Positions 7,426 through 15,124 of a DNA stretch of 29,796 bases are shown here, one piece after another. The notes below the pieces were generated by a model. It made no database searches. It was not told the DNA's origin and saw only the letters and a list, made by a program, of their open reading frames with translations. Each line of letters opens with the position of its first letter. Within the stretch, counting starts at the first letter, position 1. The translations under genes were made by a program, and so were the position numbers. This DNA comes from CAYLHX01 sp964383675. GTDB lineage: Bacteria > Patescibacteriota > Gracilibacteria > UBA1369 > LOWO2-01-FULL-3. Location of the stretch: positions 1-29,796 of the forward strand of contig CAYLHX010000018.1 of assembly GCA_964383675.1 (NCBI GenBank), written 5' to 3'.

Positions 7426-8019
7426 TTAGTTTATTTGTTTGGTTTCCGCTATAGGATTTTCAGCTTTTTCCTCAACTCCAACGTGCACACGATCGGTGTC
7501 CTTGTAAACCTGACTACCCACAGTTAACTTTTGGCCCTGATACTTGCCCATGTAAGGCACATCGGCTTTGCGATCCATTTTGCAGAAAACCAATTGGCAG
7601 ATACGCTTTCCGGCCTGCAGTTGGATTGGCAGAGAGCTGGCGTTATAGAGTTCCAGTGTTATTCGCCCCTTAAACCCGGGATCGACCCAACCTGCGTTCT
7701 GGATAAATAACCCGATTCGACCAATTGAGCTTCTACCTTCCACAAAAGCGGTAAGATCATCCGGCACTTCGATATATTCTTGAGTTGTGGCCAGCAAGAA
7801 CGAGTGCGGTGGGATAATAATGGTATCACTCTTAATTTCACGATATTTGATTTCGGAGTCCAGGCTAATGACATGCATTTGATTCTCTTCTACAACCAAA
7901 AAGTGGTCACCAAGACGACAATCTATAGATGCGGGCTGAATGGATTTTTCGTCGATCGGCTCCACAATCAGTTCACCGATTTTAATCATGGATTTTAAAG
8001 TGTTGTCTGAGAGAATCAT
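7426..8019 (-). CDS. dcd: dCTP deaminase, probably bifunctional (dUMP-forming)
   Basis: A 197-aa trimeric-dUTPase-fold enzyme. The motif FVEGRSSIGRIG (about residues 92-103) and the catalytic Glu123 in RITLEL identify a dCTP deaminase. The segment NAGWVDPGFKG resembles the AGW/FIDPGF form of bifunctional deaminase/dUTPases rather than the monofunctional E. coli-type sequence, and KYQGQ occurs near the C-terminus. It would then convert dCTP directly to dUMP. Its position 7 nt ahead of thyA fits: dCTP to dUMP (Dcd), dUMP to dTMP (ThyA), with folate recycling by FolA. The bifunctional assignment is inference from motif resemblance. Confidence 0.93.
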   Translation of the reverse strand: MILSDNTLKSMIKIGELIVEPIDEKSIQPASIDCRLGDHFLVVEENQMHVISLDSEIKYREIKSDTIIIPPHSFLLATTQEYIEVPDDLTAFVEGRSSIGRIGLFIQNAGWVDPGFKGRITLELYNASSLPIQLQAGKRICQLVFCKMDRKADVPYMGKYQGQKLTVGSQVYKDTDRVHVGVEEKAENPIAETKQIN

Positions 8020-8081
8020 AATTTTTGGGTCAGAATTTAGAGCGGATTCACTATATTTTGTAGCTTATTAAGCCATATAAA

Positions 8082-8615
8082 TCAATTGCTTTTTGACAGA
8101 ACCTTCTTGTTCTTCAGCCGCTGGACCAGCAGGTAGGTGAACAGTATTAGCCAAATGGTGTGTTCGACGATGAAAAAAGTGGGATTCCAATAATTGAATG
8201 GACCTTCGATCGGTTCTATGTCCAAAGGGTAAAGATGATTCCAAGTCCAGCGTCCCTGATGAGTAAGAAAGTCGAGAATGACATGACTGAAGCCACCAAC
8301 GCAGAAGGCCTTGAGCTTGTTGTTCTTGTTGAAGAAATAAATAATCAAAAAGAGAATCCAAGGAAAAATACTGTGAAGGAGCTGCGCCGGCATTCTGCCA
8401 ATCTGAAACCAACTGCCACTTTCATTAAAGCCTTCGCCTTCATGAAAATCTCCGAACTCCGGGCCGATAAAAAGGCGTGCCACCATTAAAGTCCCAACAA
8501 AAAATATTAGCGGAATATCCGGAATGATAGCACCCAAAACAGCGTAAAACTTCAGCTTTTTACTATGCTTGAGATAGGTGAGGTAGCCGATGATGCCGTG
8601 CGAGGTGGTGAACAT
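8082..8615 (-). CDS. YdjM/DUF457-like membrane-bound metal-dependent hydrolase
   Basis: A 177-aa integral membrane protein. It has the metal-ligand pattern of the LexA-regulated YdjM-like family: H6 in SHGIIGYL, D33 in IIPDIP, H81 before a membrane helix, H111 and D115 in GGFSHVILDFLTHQ, with H119 close by. About four membrane helices are predicted. The family is annotated as a putative hydrolase, but the substrate is unknown. It lies 21 nt downstream of ispG and 62 nt upstream of dcd, probably in the same transcript as the Fe-S genes. Confidence 0.8.
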   Translation of the reverse strand: MFTTSHGIIGYLTYLKHSKKLKFYAVLGAIIPDIPLIFFVGTLMVARLFIGPEFGDFHEGEGFNESGSWFQIGRMPAQLLHSIFPWILFLIIYFFNKNNKLKAFCVGGFSHVILDFLTHQGRWTWNHLYPLDIEPIEGPFNYWNPTFFIVEHTIWLILFTYLLVQRLKNKKVLSKSN

Positions 8616-8636
8616 AAGTGTACTTGGTCGTTGGTG

Positions 8637-9857
8637 TTAATAGTTGGCGGCCAGATAAGTTTCGATCATAGTGACAAACTCTTCCATAATATTATCACCT
8701 TTCAGGCTTTTGATAAATTTACCTTTTATGTAGACTGGGGCGACCGGTTTTTCGCTTGTGCCCGGTAAACTGATGGCTATGTCCGCATGTTGGGATTCAC
8801 CGGGCCCATTAACCACACAGCCCATTACGGCAATTTTTAACTCTTCAACTCCCGGGTATTTCTGAATCCATTGTTTCATTTTTTTATCGATGTGTTTATT
8901 GACATCCTGAGCCAGGCTTTGAAAGAAAGTACTGGTGGTTCGGCCGCAGCCGGGGCAGCTGGTAACCTGCGGGCGGTAGTGCCGGAGCCCTAAAGACTGA
9001 AGTAAAGCTTTGCAGGCCTCAACTTCTTCGGTGCGTGGCTGCCCCGGCTGCTGCGTCAAAGAGATCCTTAAAGTATCTCCAATGCCTTGATTAAGCAAAA
9101 TAGCCAAAGCGGCGCTACTGGAAACGATTCCCTGCATTCCCCCACCGGCTTCGGTTAGTCCCAGATGTAGGGAGTAAAGCCGTTGTTTTTTTACCATTCG
9201 CCGAGCCAAAAGTTCATATGCTTTAATCATATCCTCAACCACAGACATCTTGACGCTCAGAATTATCCGATTCCTCTTAAGCCCAACCCCTTCCGCTAGT
9301 TCCGCCGAGCGCAAGGCACTTTCAACCATGGCATCAATTATAACCTCACGGTCAGACTTGGGATGAGAAAGCTTGGAATTTTTATTCATTAATTCAGTAA
9401 GAAGCTCCTGATCGAGCGACCCCCAATTAACACCGATTCTAACCGGCTTATCATATTCCAAGGCAATTTTCACAATAGTTGCAAAGTTATAATCATGTTT
9501 ATCTCCGTAACCTACATTGCCCGGGTTAATGCGGAATTTGTCGAGGGCTTTGGCGCATTCGGGAAATTCAGCCAGTAAAGTGTGTCCGTTAAAATGGAAG
9601 TCGCCGATAAGTGGTAGGTGGCTATATCCACTATCATCAAGAATACGGCGAATCTCCGGTACCTTTGGAGCTGCCAAGTTAGTGTTTACGGTAATTCTAA
9701 CCAGCTCCGAGCCGGCATCCGCCAGCTCCATAATTTGTTTGGCGGTGCTTTTGGTATCTGAAGTATCGGTATTGGTCATAGACTGAATAACTACAGGATT
9801 TTTCCCTCCGACCTTTACGCCTCTGATATCTATAACCGGAGTTTTTAATCTGCTCAT
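8637..9857 (-). CDS. ispG: 4-hydroxy-3-methylbut-2-enyl diphosphate synthase IspG (GcpE)
   Basis: A 406-aa MEP-pathway enzyme that converts ME-cPP to HMBPP using a [4Fe-4S] cluster. Cluster ligands are C301 and C304 in TSCPGCGRTTST and C347 in VMGCVVNGPGES, with the fourth ligand Glu354. N-terminal TIM-barrel motifs include VVIQSMTNTDT and FRINPGN. I prefer the ATG at 9857 to the upstream TTG at 9866. The sequence around LTEAGGGMQGIVSSSAA and CPGCGRTTSTFFQ, and the length, look like the alphaproteobacterial form. It follows the IscA-like gene by 21 nt, placing a cluster-requiring enzyme directly behind a cluster-delivery set. Confidence 0.96.
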   Translation of the reverse strand: MSRLKTPVIDIRGVKVGGKNPVVIQSMTNTDTSDTKSTAKQIMELADAGSELVRITVNTNLAAPKVPEIRRILDDSGYSHLPLIGDFHFNGHTLLAEFPECAKALDKFRINPGNVGYGDKHDYNFATIVKIALEYDKPVRIGVNWGSLDQELLTELMNKNSKLSHPKSDREVIIDAMVESALRSAELAEGVGLKRNRIILSVKMSVVEDMIKAYELLARRMVKKQRLYSLHLGLTEAGGGMQGIVSSSAALAILLNQGIGDTLRISLTQQPGQPRTEEVEACKALLQSLGLRHYRPQVTSCPGCGRTTSTFFQSLAQDVNKHIDKKMKQWIQKYPGVEELKIAVMGCVVNGPGESQHADIAISLPGTSEKPVAPVYIKGKFIKSLKGDNIMEEFVTMIETYLAANY

Positions 9858-9878
9858 AATCTTCAAACTGTTTAACTA

Positions 9879-10484
9879 CTAAAAGGCAATCGAGGTCCCG
9901 CAGCTGCAAGCTCTTTTCTTATTGGGATTGATTATCTGTAAACCACTATCATGCAGGCCCAGTTTAAATTCGATGATTGAATCGAAGGTTCTGCCGAAAG
10001 TGAAATCATCCATGAAAATGGCCAGCTGTTCTGAAAGTTGATAAGTTCGTTCTTTTTCCTGTGGTTCATCGAAAAAATCGTACTCGTATTTAAAGCCACT
10101 GCAGCCACCGGTGGTTAATTTAATACGCAATCCTCGTTTGGTGGCCAAGTTATGCAGATTTTGGTAAGCGCTTTCGGTAATCATAACTCCGGCAATTTTA
10201 TAATAGGTTTTATTACCTTCTTTAATGACCACCGATGCCATGTCCTTTTCTTCCGGCAAGGGATAATGATTTTCCAGCTGTTTCAATTTGTTCAGATGCG
10301 CCAGGATTTTTTGTTCTTTTGTTTCATCAACACTCTGTTCCTTCAATATTTCGCTGAGAGTCCGGTCGGTTCTGGTTTTACAACCGGTGCAATTTACTCC
10401 GGCATTTTCCAAAACCACCACACTGTCCGGTGTAAGCTCAAAGATCTCGCCAATGGTCATCTGTGATGTTATTTTTGTGGGCAT
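9879..10484 (-). CDS. DUF1858-IscA fusion, A-type iron-sulfur carrier
   Basis: A 201-aa protein with two domains. The N-terminal part (about 5-65) looks like DUF1858: IGEIFELTPDSVVVLENAGV, then C32-T-G-C35 and RTLSEILKE. The C-terminal part (about 95-201) is an IscA/HesB/ErpA-type carrier with the three conserved cysteines C128 in TTGGCSGFKYEYDF and C193/C195 in RACSCGTSIAF. Stand-alone IscA proteins are about 105-120 aa, so the N-terminal domain is an addition. It probably accepts or delivers Fe-S clusters, with the extra CxxC offering another thiol site. The first 16 nt overlap the glutaredoxin gene; ispG follows. Confidence 0.88.
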   Translation of the reverse strand: MPTKITSQMTIGEIFELTPDSVVVLENAGVNCTGCKTRTDRTLSEILKEQSVDETKEQKILAHLNKLKQLENHYPLPEEKDMASVVIKEGNKTYYKIAGVMITESAYQNLHNLATKRGLRIKLTTGGCSGFKYEYDFFDEPQEKERTYQLSEQLAIFMDDFTFGRTFDSIIEFKLGLHDSGLQIINPNKKRACSCGTSIAF

Positions 10485-10786
10485 AAAAGTTCTCTTAGTT
10501 CGTCCGATTCATACATCTCAGAAACGATGTCGCAGCCGCCGATTAATTCACCTCTGTAGTAAAGCTGAGGATAGGTGGGCCAGTTGGAGAACTCTTTCAA
10601 ATCCTGACGCACCTTTTCATCTTCCAAGATATCGAAAGTAGTGTATTCCACCCCAAGATCACTTAAAATTTCCACTACCCTCGCGGAAAAGCCGCATTTG
10701 GGCATATATTTATCTCCCTTCATAAAGAGCATTATTTCCGCCGAATTTATCAATTTTTCTAACTGTTCATTTTTGGAGTTTGCCAT
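10469..10786 (-). CDS. grxD: Monothiol (CGFS) glutaredoxin, Grx4/GrxD type
   Basis: A 105-aa glutaredoxin with the CGFS active site at residues 31-34 (MPKCGFSARVV), plus WPTYPQLY and the glutathione-binding GELIGGCDIV. CGFS glutaredoxins bind a [2Fe-2S] cluster bridged with glutathione and form complexes with BolA proteins; the bolA gene is immediately upstream (9 nt) and an IscA-like carrier immediately downstream (16-nt overlap). The glutathione it needs could come from GshF, encoded further along on the same strand. Length and motifs are standard. Confidence 0.96.
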   Translation of the reverse strand: MANSKNEQLEKLINSAEIMLFMKGDKYMPKCGFSARVVEILSDLGVEYTTFDILEDEKVRQDLKEFSNWPTYPQLYYRGELIGGCDIVSEMYESDELRELLCPQK

Positions 10787-10795
10787 TTTTGTGAA

Positions 10796-11041
10796 TTATT
10801 TATTAGCTTCTTGCGGGGTCTTAAGCTTCATTCTGACGGCATGCATCGCCCCTCTTTGTATAAGACCGTCCAGTGCGGAATATACCAGCCTGGACCTCTC
10901 AATTCTAGACTTGCCTTCAAATTTCATGGAGATGATCTCCACCAGGAAGTGGCGACCATCTCCCGCTTCATCCACGATTGTAATTTGATCGGACTCTTGA
11001 TCAAAAATTTTATACAAGTACTCCAATGCTACTTCTTCCAT
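10796..11041 (-). CDS. bolA: BolA family protein
   Basis: An 81-aa BolA-like protein with ITIVDEAGDGRHFLVEIIS, then SRIERSRLVYSALDGLIQRG and the typical end MHAVRMKLKTPQE. BolA proteins partner CGFS glutaredoxins in Fe-S cluster trafficking and iron sensing. The invariant His after GDGR is present and could serve as cluster ligand. It is the first gene of bolA-grx4-DUF1858/iscA-ispG. An AATAAT box ends 6 nt before the ATG, so the message may be leaderless. Confidence 0.93.
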   Translation of the reverse strand: MEEVALEYLYKIFDQESDQITIVDEAGDGRHFLVEIISMKFEGKSRIERSRLVYSALDGLIQRGAMHAVRMKLKTPQEANK

Positions 11042-11115
11042 GTCTCAATTATTTAAATTGGGCTTCTTATGGTAACACTAAACTGGCTTTTTGCAAGTCA
11101 CCATAGATCATTTTA

Positions 11116-12201
11116 TTAAAATGAGATAAAACCGAAAATGCCAACCAAATCATTTAGGTTAAACTCACTATTAACCAATAGCGCCAGAACAATTGAAATG
11201 ACCAAGCCGATTGAGGCCAAAGCCAGATCCTTCATAACCAAGCCCAGAGTTCGAGTGTAGGGTTTGTCTTTGCCGGAGATCTGAGCCATTGCCACCTCTC
11301 TACCGGCCAGCATACCTAAAAACACCCAGGTGGTACTCATAGGAAGGCTATTCCACTCCTTAAAGATCAGCAAAATGGTACCGTAAACAAAATCGATCAA
11401 TGTGGCGGCCCGAATATCCACGACATCGGTCTTTTCGGTAATGATCTGCTGAATACGCCCTCCCTTGATGTATAAAAGGAAGCCCATACATACAAAAAGA
11501 AATCCGCAGACGATTGCCATCTGTGTAAAAGACAAACTGCGGGGTAGAAAGACCGCCGTATTGGCAATATCATGCATCAACCAGGAGACCCAAAGATAGC
11601 CCGTAGTAATCCACTGCAAAACACGCCATACACTCTTATTATATTTACCGTGAAAGGCGATTTTCTTTTTCATTAACTCAGCTACAATTGCCCAGATGAT
11701 TAAGGCACTGCCAAAAGCAATGAAATAACTGATAAAGGTTTTTTCCAGCATTGAGGCAATTGTTGAAGTGCTACTGAAGACCGAAAGCAACAAGAAGGTG
11801 GTACTGACCGGCATCTTGAAGCGAGTCAAAAGCAATAACGACAAAGGTGCAAGCAGATGCAAGAAGCTGTATTCCGTGGCCTCGGGAATTTTACTTAATC
11901 TTTCGTAAGATATATCGCCGGCGTGGGTATACCAACTATAGGCCAAGACCGAAACCAAGATGCCGCCGACAAATATCCAAAGTATCCACCACTTCATTTT
12001 ATTGTTTGAAGCTATGAAGGTACCTAAAGTCTGAATACTGTCATTGGCGATGGCGCTGTAGCCTGCGAGGCCGAAGCCGATCCACATAGCAATCTGAGGG
12101 CGGTCGTAAAAAACAATCGCCGCAATTAGAAAAACAAGAACGAAAAGATAGAAACGCAAACTTTCATTCCTATCAGAGTTTCGTTTTAACAATGAGAACA
12201 T
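11116..12201 (-). CDS. PiT-like inorganic phosphate transporter
   Basis: A 361-aa polytopic membrane protein with about ten helices and the two inverted PiT/PHO4 signatures: AGYSAIANDSIQTLGTF near residues 46-62 and WLMHDIANTAVFLPR near 207-221. Conserved PVSTTF and MSTTWVFLGMLAGRE segments accompany the two repeats. It would import phosphate with Na+ or H+. The motifs are degenerate compared with classical GANDVANA, so this is a distant branch. It lies 25 nt downstream of gshF on the same strand; the functional link to glutathione synthesis is unclear. Confidence 0.82.
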   Translation of the reverse strand: MFSLLKRNSDRNESLRFYLFVLVFLIAAIVFYDRPQIAMWIGFGLAGYSAIANDSIQTLGTFIASNNKMKWWILWIFVGGILVSVLAYSWYTHAGDISYERLSKIPEATEYSFLHLLAPLSLLLLTRFKMPVSTTFLLLSVFSSTSTIASMLEKTFISYFIAFGSALIIWAIVAELMKKKIAFHGKYNKSVWRVLQWITTGYLWVSWLMHDIANTAVFLPRSLSFTQMAIVCGFLFVCMGFLLYIKGGRIQQIITEKTDVVDIRAATLIDFVYGTILLIFKEWNSLPMSTTWVFLGMLAGREVAMAQISGKDKPYTRTLGLVMKDLALASIGLVISIVLALLVNSEFNLNDLVGIFGFISF

Positions 12202-12226
12202 AAAGAATGAGGTTACATGTTAAGTT

Positions 12227-14731
12227 TTAAAATCCAAGAAAATCGAGGAGGGCTTTTTCAACGTCCTTCCCCTCTCCACGATTGGGGAATTTATGGATTT
12301 TGAGGATGGGATTAAAATTCAATTCAATGATTGAATAGTTCGCTTTAGTAGGTTTGGTTCCGATATCCTGAATAATCATATCAATGCCGCAGATTTTTGC
12401 ATCGACTGCCTGAGCGGCTTTCAGGGCAATCTTTTTATAGTCATCATCAATTTCATTACTCATTTCAATGGCGTCACCACCAGTGGAGACATTGGAGTTG
12501 TCACGCAGGTAGACCTTCTCACTTTTTTTGGGCATACTTGAAGCCTGCATTTTTTGTTCCGATAACTTCTGAATTTCGGTAGTGCCGATTTTCAAATACT
12601 CCTTTTCCGCCCTCAGATTTTTGGGATCATGATTTTTCAGATCAACCAGCTCACGAATTGTATGCTTGCCATCGCCAACCACGTGAGCCGGTTCACGATG
12701 CACTACACTGACCACTTTGCCGTTGATCACCAAAAAGCGATACTCCTTACCTTCAACAAACTCTTCAATTATTGCGGTATCACCATGTTTGAAGGCTTCA
12801 TTTACTCCATACTCGAAAGATTTAAAATCATTCGGTACCGTGAAATTAATGGAGATCCCGAAATTGGTGTCAGCAGGCTTGATGACGTGTTTTGTTGCCG
12901 CAAAGGAGGGATAATGGTTTAGAGCATCCTTGGGATTGTCGAAAGCACCACCGCGAGGAACACTGATGCCAACCCGTTGCAGCATAATTTTAGTAAGCTC
13001 CTTATTTTCCATTAAGAGATAGCTCATGTAGGAGTCCTTGGCGGTCTTGGTGGCTTGAATTATGTATTCGTTTTTTCGTCCTTGAGAAAGCTTGATAAAA
13101 TTGGCTTTGCGATCCAAAATCTCAACCCTAACCTTCCTGTTTAAGGCCTCTTTAATAAGCATTTGAGTAGAGATTTCCAAATCTTCATAGCCATCGAGAT
13201 ACATGCCGCTGCGCTGTTCAAAATCAGATTTTGCAACCAGGGACTGGTTGATGGCTGCGGTTAATTTTTCATCACTGCGACTTAAGAGTTTTTGATTTTT
13301 AAGCTCTTCGGTGTGTTCATTCGCAAGTTTGAGATAAAATTTCAAGTAGCCGCCGGATTCTTTGATAGACTTCAAAACTTTGGCAGAGGGCGTCTTTTCG
13401 GAATCCAAAAATTTTTGACGCTGACGCTCCAAAGTTTTTGAGTAGCGTTGGTCCTTGTGGTTTTTGTCCAATAGTTCGGCCACCTCTTTCATATCTTCCA
13501 TTATTTGAAGTCCCCAGGTGGTGAGCTTCACTTTTCGGCCTTTACGTATCAGCGTCAGTCCGGGTTTGCGTCCCAAGAGAGCCACGTTGTCATGATTTTT
13601 AATCATGTTCACCTGGTCTTCCGCTTTTAGGTATTGATCCTCTTTTATCAGACAATAAGCCAATAACATATGTAGAAACTGCAAATGCTCTCTCTTTACT
13701 CCAACCGGATCAAAAGGATTTATATCAACCGTCCGCACTTCCAGGTAGCGCACGCCTTTGCGTTCAAGCGTTTTAAGGAAGTTTTGACCATGCAGGATGT
13801 TTTGCTTGGGACGAATAACTGCGTAATACTCATTGGGCATTTGTAAGAGGTGATCATTCAATTGCAGCTTCACCCCACGTTTTTCAAGGCCAATCTTAGT
13901 ATATGGTTCGTGTGGTGTGGATACCGCTTTTTTGAGATCACGAATATAACAGTTCATGCAGTTAAAACAGACCTTCATCAGCGACTGAATCGTACAACAG
14001 TAGCCAAATTTACTCATTCTTAAAGTGGTGGCGTATTCGCCATAATAGGCATCTTTAAACTTGGTAAGCTCGGCTGGACGCCGGTTCAAATAACTTTTAT
14101 GTACGGCGGGATGCGCTCCGAAAAGATAGTTATCAAGCCAACTAAGCTCTAGGAAATTGCGAATCATGCTGAAATAAGTCTCGGTAACAAATTCTTTCTT
14201 CATCTGCTCTGGCTGAACAAATTTTTTATACAATTCGTTCATCAGTTTGTCGGAGAAAGAAAAATTGTAATGAATGCCGCAAATCGTTTGCATCTTGCGA
14301 CCGTAGCGATGACCGAGTCCTCTTCTGTAGATAGTTCTTTTTTGTCCCTCCTGAGAATTTCCGTAGGTGGCCAGTTCGATTTTATTCTCGTTGCGCGGCA
14401 ACTTGGAGGGCATGCTGGCGGGCCAGAACAGTTCGTCTTTCATGCGCTGCGCAATGAAGGTATGAATATCTTTCAAACCTCTAATCGCAGCGCTTTCACT
14501 TTTGTAGGTTGGGGTAATTAATTCCAGTTGCTGCTCGGCAAAATCGGTGCTGATGTATGGATTGGTCAGTGCGGAGCCGAAGAGTCGGGTATAGTGAGGA
14601 GTTTTGGCTAAAGTAGCTTTGGGAGTGATCCGGAGGGTTTCTCGTTCCAGACCGTGTTTTGAATCCTGCAATAATTTGAATCTGCTTTTAGTGGAAAAGA
14701 ATTTTAGCAGTTCTTGTCGATTTGTTTTCAT
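12227..14731 (-). CDS. gshF: Bifunctional glutathione synthetase GshF (gamma-glutamylcysteine ligase + ATP-grasp GSH synthetase)
   Basis: An 834-aa fusion protein. The N-terminal two thirds are a GshA-type glutamate-cysteine ligase: KHGLERETLRI at residues 25-35, ALTNPYISTDFAEQQLELITP at about 54-74, then GIHYNFSF and VRYLEVRTVDINPFDPVG. The C-terminal about 260 residues form an ATP-grasp domain: HVIKPADTNFGISINF, IIEEFVEGKEYRFLVINGKV, REPAHVVGDGKHTI and the metal-binding end IIELNFNPILKIHKFPNRG. Together they make glutathione from Glu, Cys and Gly. Known GshF proteins are about 750-780 aa, so this one is somewhat long, with extra charged sequence between the domains. It is divergent from the ferredoxin gene and shares a palindromic promoter element with it. 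Confidence 0.95.
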   Translation of the reverse strand: MKTNRQELLKFFSTKSRFKLLQDSKHGLERETLRITPKATLAKTPHYTRLFGSALTNPYISTDFAEQQLELITPTYKSESAAIRGLKDIHTFIAQRMKDELFWPASMPSKLPRNENKIELATYGNSQEGQKRTIYRRGLGHRYGRKMQTICGIHYNFSFSDKLMNELYKKFVQPEQMKKEFVTETYFSMIRNFLELSWLDNYLFGAHPAVHKSYLNRRPAELTKFKDAYYGEYATTLRMSKFGYCCTIQSLMKVCFNCMNCYIRDLKKAVSTPHEPYTKIGLEKRGVKLQLNDHLLQMPNEYYAVIRPKQNILHGQNFLKTLERKGVRYLEVRTVDINPFDPVGVKREHLQFLHMLLAYCLIKEDQYLKAEDQVNMIKNHDNVALLGRKPGLTLIRKGRKVKLTTWGLQIMEDMKEVAELLDKNHKDQRYSKTLERQRQKFLDSEKTPSAKVLKSIKESGGYLKFYLKLANEHTEELKNQKLLSRSDEKLTAAINQSLVAKSDFEQRSGMYLDGYEDLEISTQMLIKEALNRKVRVEILDRKANFIKLSQGRKNEYIIQATKTAKDSYMSYLLMENKELTKIMLQRVGISVPRGGAFDNPKDALNHYPSFAATKHVIKPADTNFGISINFTVPNDFKSFEYGVNEAFKHGDTAIIEEFVEGKEYRFLVINGKVVSVVHREPAHVVGDGKHTIRELVDLKNHDPKNLRAEKEYLKIGTTEIQKLSEQKMQASSMPKKSEKVYLRDNSNVSTGGDAIEMSNEIDDDYKKIALKAAQAVDAKICGIDMIIQDIGTKPTKANYSIIELNFNPILKIHKFPNRGEGKDVEKALLDFLGF

Positions 14732-14759
14732 TTATTTGAGGAATGAGCCCTATGATTCC

Positions 14760-14787
14760 AGTATACTTACCAGAAAAAAATTTGCAA
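14760..14787 (-). promoter_or_regulatory. gshF promoter, sharing its -35 with the ferredoxin promoter
   Basis: On the minus strand, -35 TTGCAA (14782-14787) and -10 TATACT (14760-14765) have a 16-nt spacer. TTGCAA is self-complementary and is also used by the divergent ferredoxin promoter. No Shine-Dalgarno precedes the gshF ATG. Confidence 0.5.
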
Positions 14788-14810
14788 TTTTGACTTTGAA
14801 TCTGGATAAT
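14782..14810 (+). promoter_or_regulatory. Ferredoxin-mutM promoter
   Basis: -35 TTGCAA (14782-14787) and -10 GATAAT (14805-14810) with a 17-nt spacer. The predicted start is near 14817, giving about a 24-nt leader before the ATG at 14841. The -35 hexamer coincides with that of divergent gshF. Confidence 0.5.
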
Positions 14811-14840
14811 TGCCTGGCAATAAATCGTAATATTTTCAAA

Positions 14841-15122
14841 ATGCCGAAAGTGAAATACACAAACAATGGTGATGAAGCCGAAGTTGAAACTGGAACGAAT
14901 CTGAAAGATGTGACCAAAGATGAGGGCTGGCCAATCGCCTACGGTTGTGAGGATGGAATGTGTGGAACTTGTATCGTCAATGTTAAGGAAGGGAAAGAAA
15001 ACCTTAATCCCATCAATGAAAAAGAAGAACAAACTCTGGATGTGATGGGAATGAATGATGGTGAACACCGTTTAGCCTGCCAATGTAAAGTTAAAGGAGA
15101 CTGTGAAATTGAAGGTCTTTAA
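14841..15122 (+). CDS. [2Fe-2S] ferredoxin
   Basis: A 93-aa plant/adrenodoxin-fold ferredoxin. The cluster cysteines are C36, C41, C44 and C80 (YGCEDGMCGTC and RLACQC). Two extra cysteines, C82 and C88, follow. The ATG at 14841 gives the normal length; the open frame extends upstream into antisense gshF sequence, but that part has no ferredoxin similarity. It supplies single electrons, possibly to IspG or to Fe-S assembly, although no reductase is seen in the window. mutM begins 2 nt after its stop. Confidence 0.93.
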   Translation: MPKVKYTNNGDEAEVETGTNLKDVTKDEGWPIAYGCEDGMCGTCIVNVKEGKENLNPINEKEEQTLDVMGMNDGEHRLACQCKVKGDCEIEGL

Positions 15123-15124
15123 AT

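Noticed and set aside
11055..11106. Hairpin near 11068-11105 (TATGGT...ACCATA) as a terminator
   Set aside because: Only a 6-bp stem with a large loop and no following T-run in either orientation.
14604..14840. N-terminal extension of the ferredoxin ORF
   Set aside because: It lies over antisense gshF and the shared promoter, has no ferredoxin similarity, and the ATG at 14841 gives a normal-length protein.
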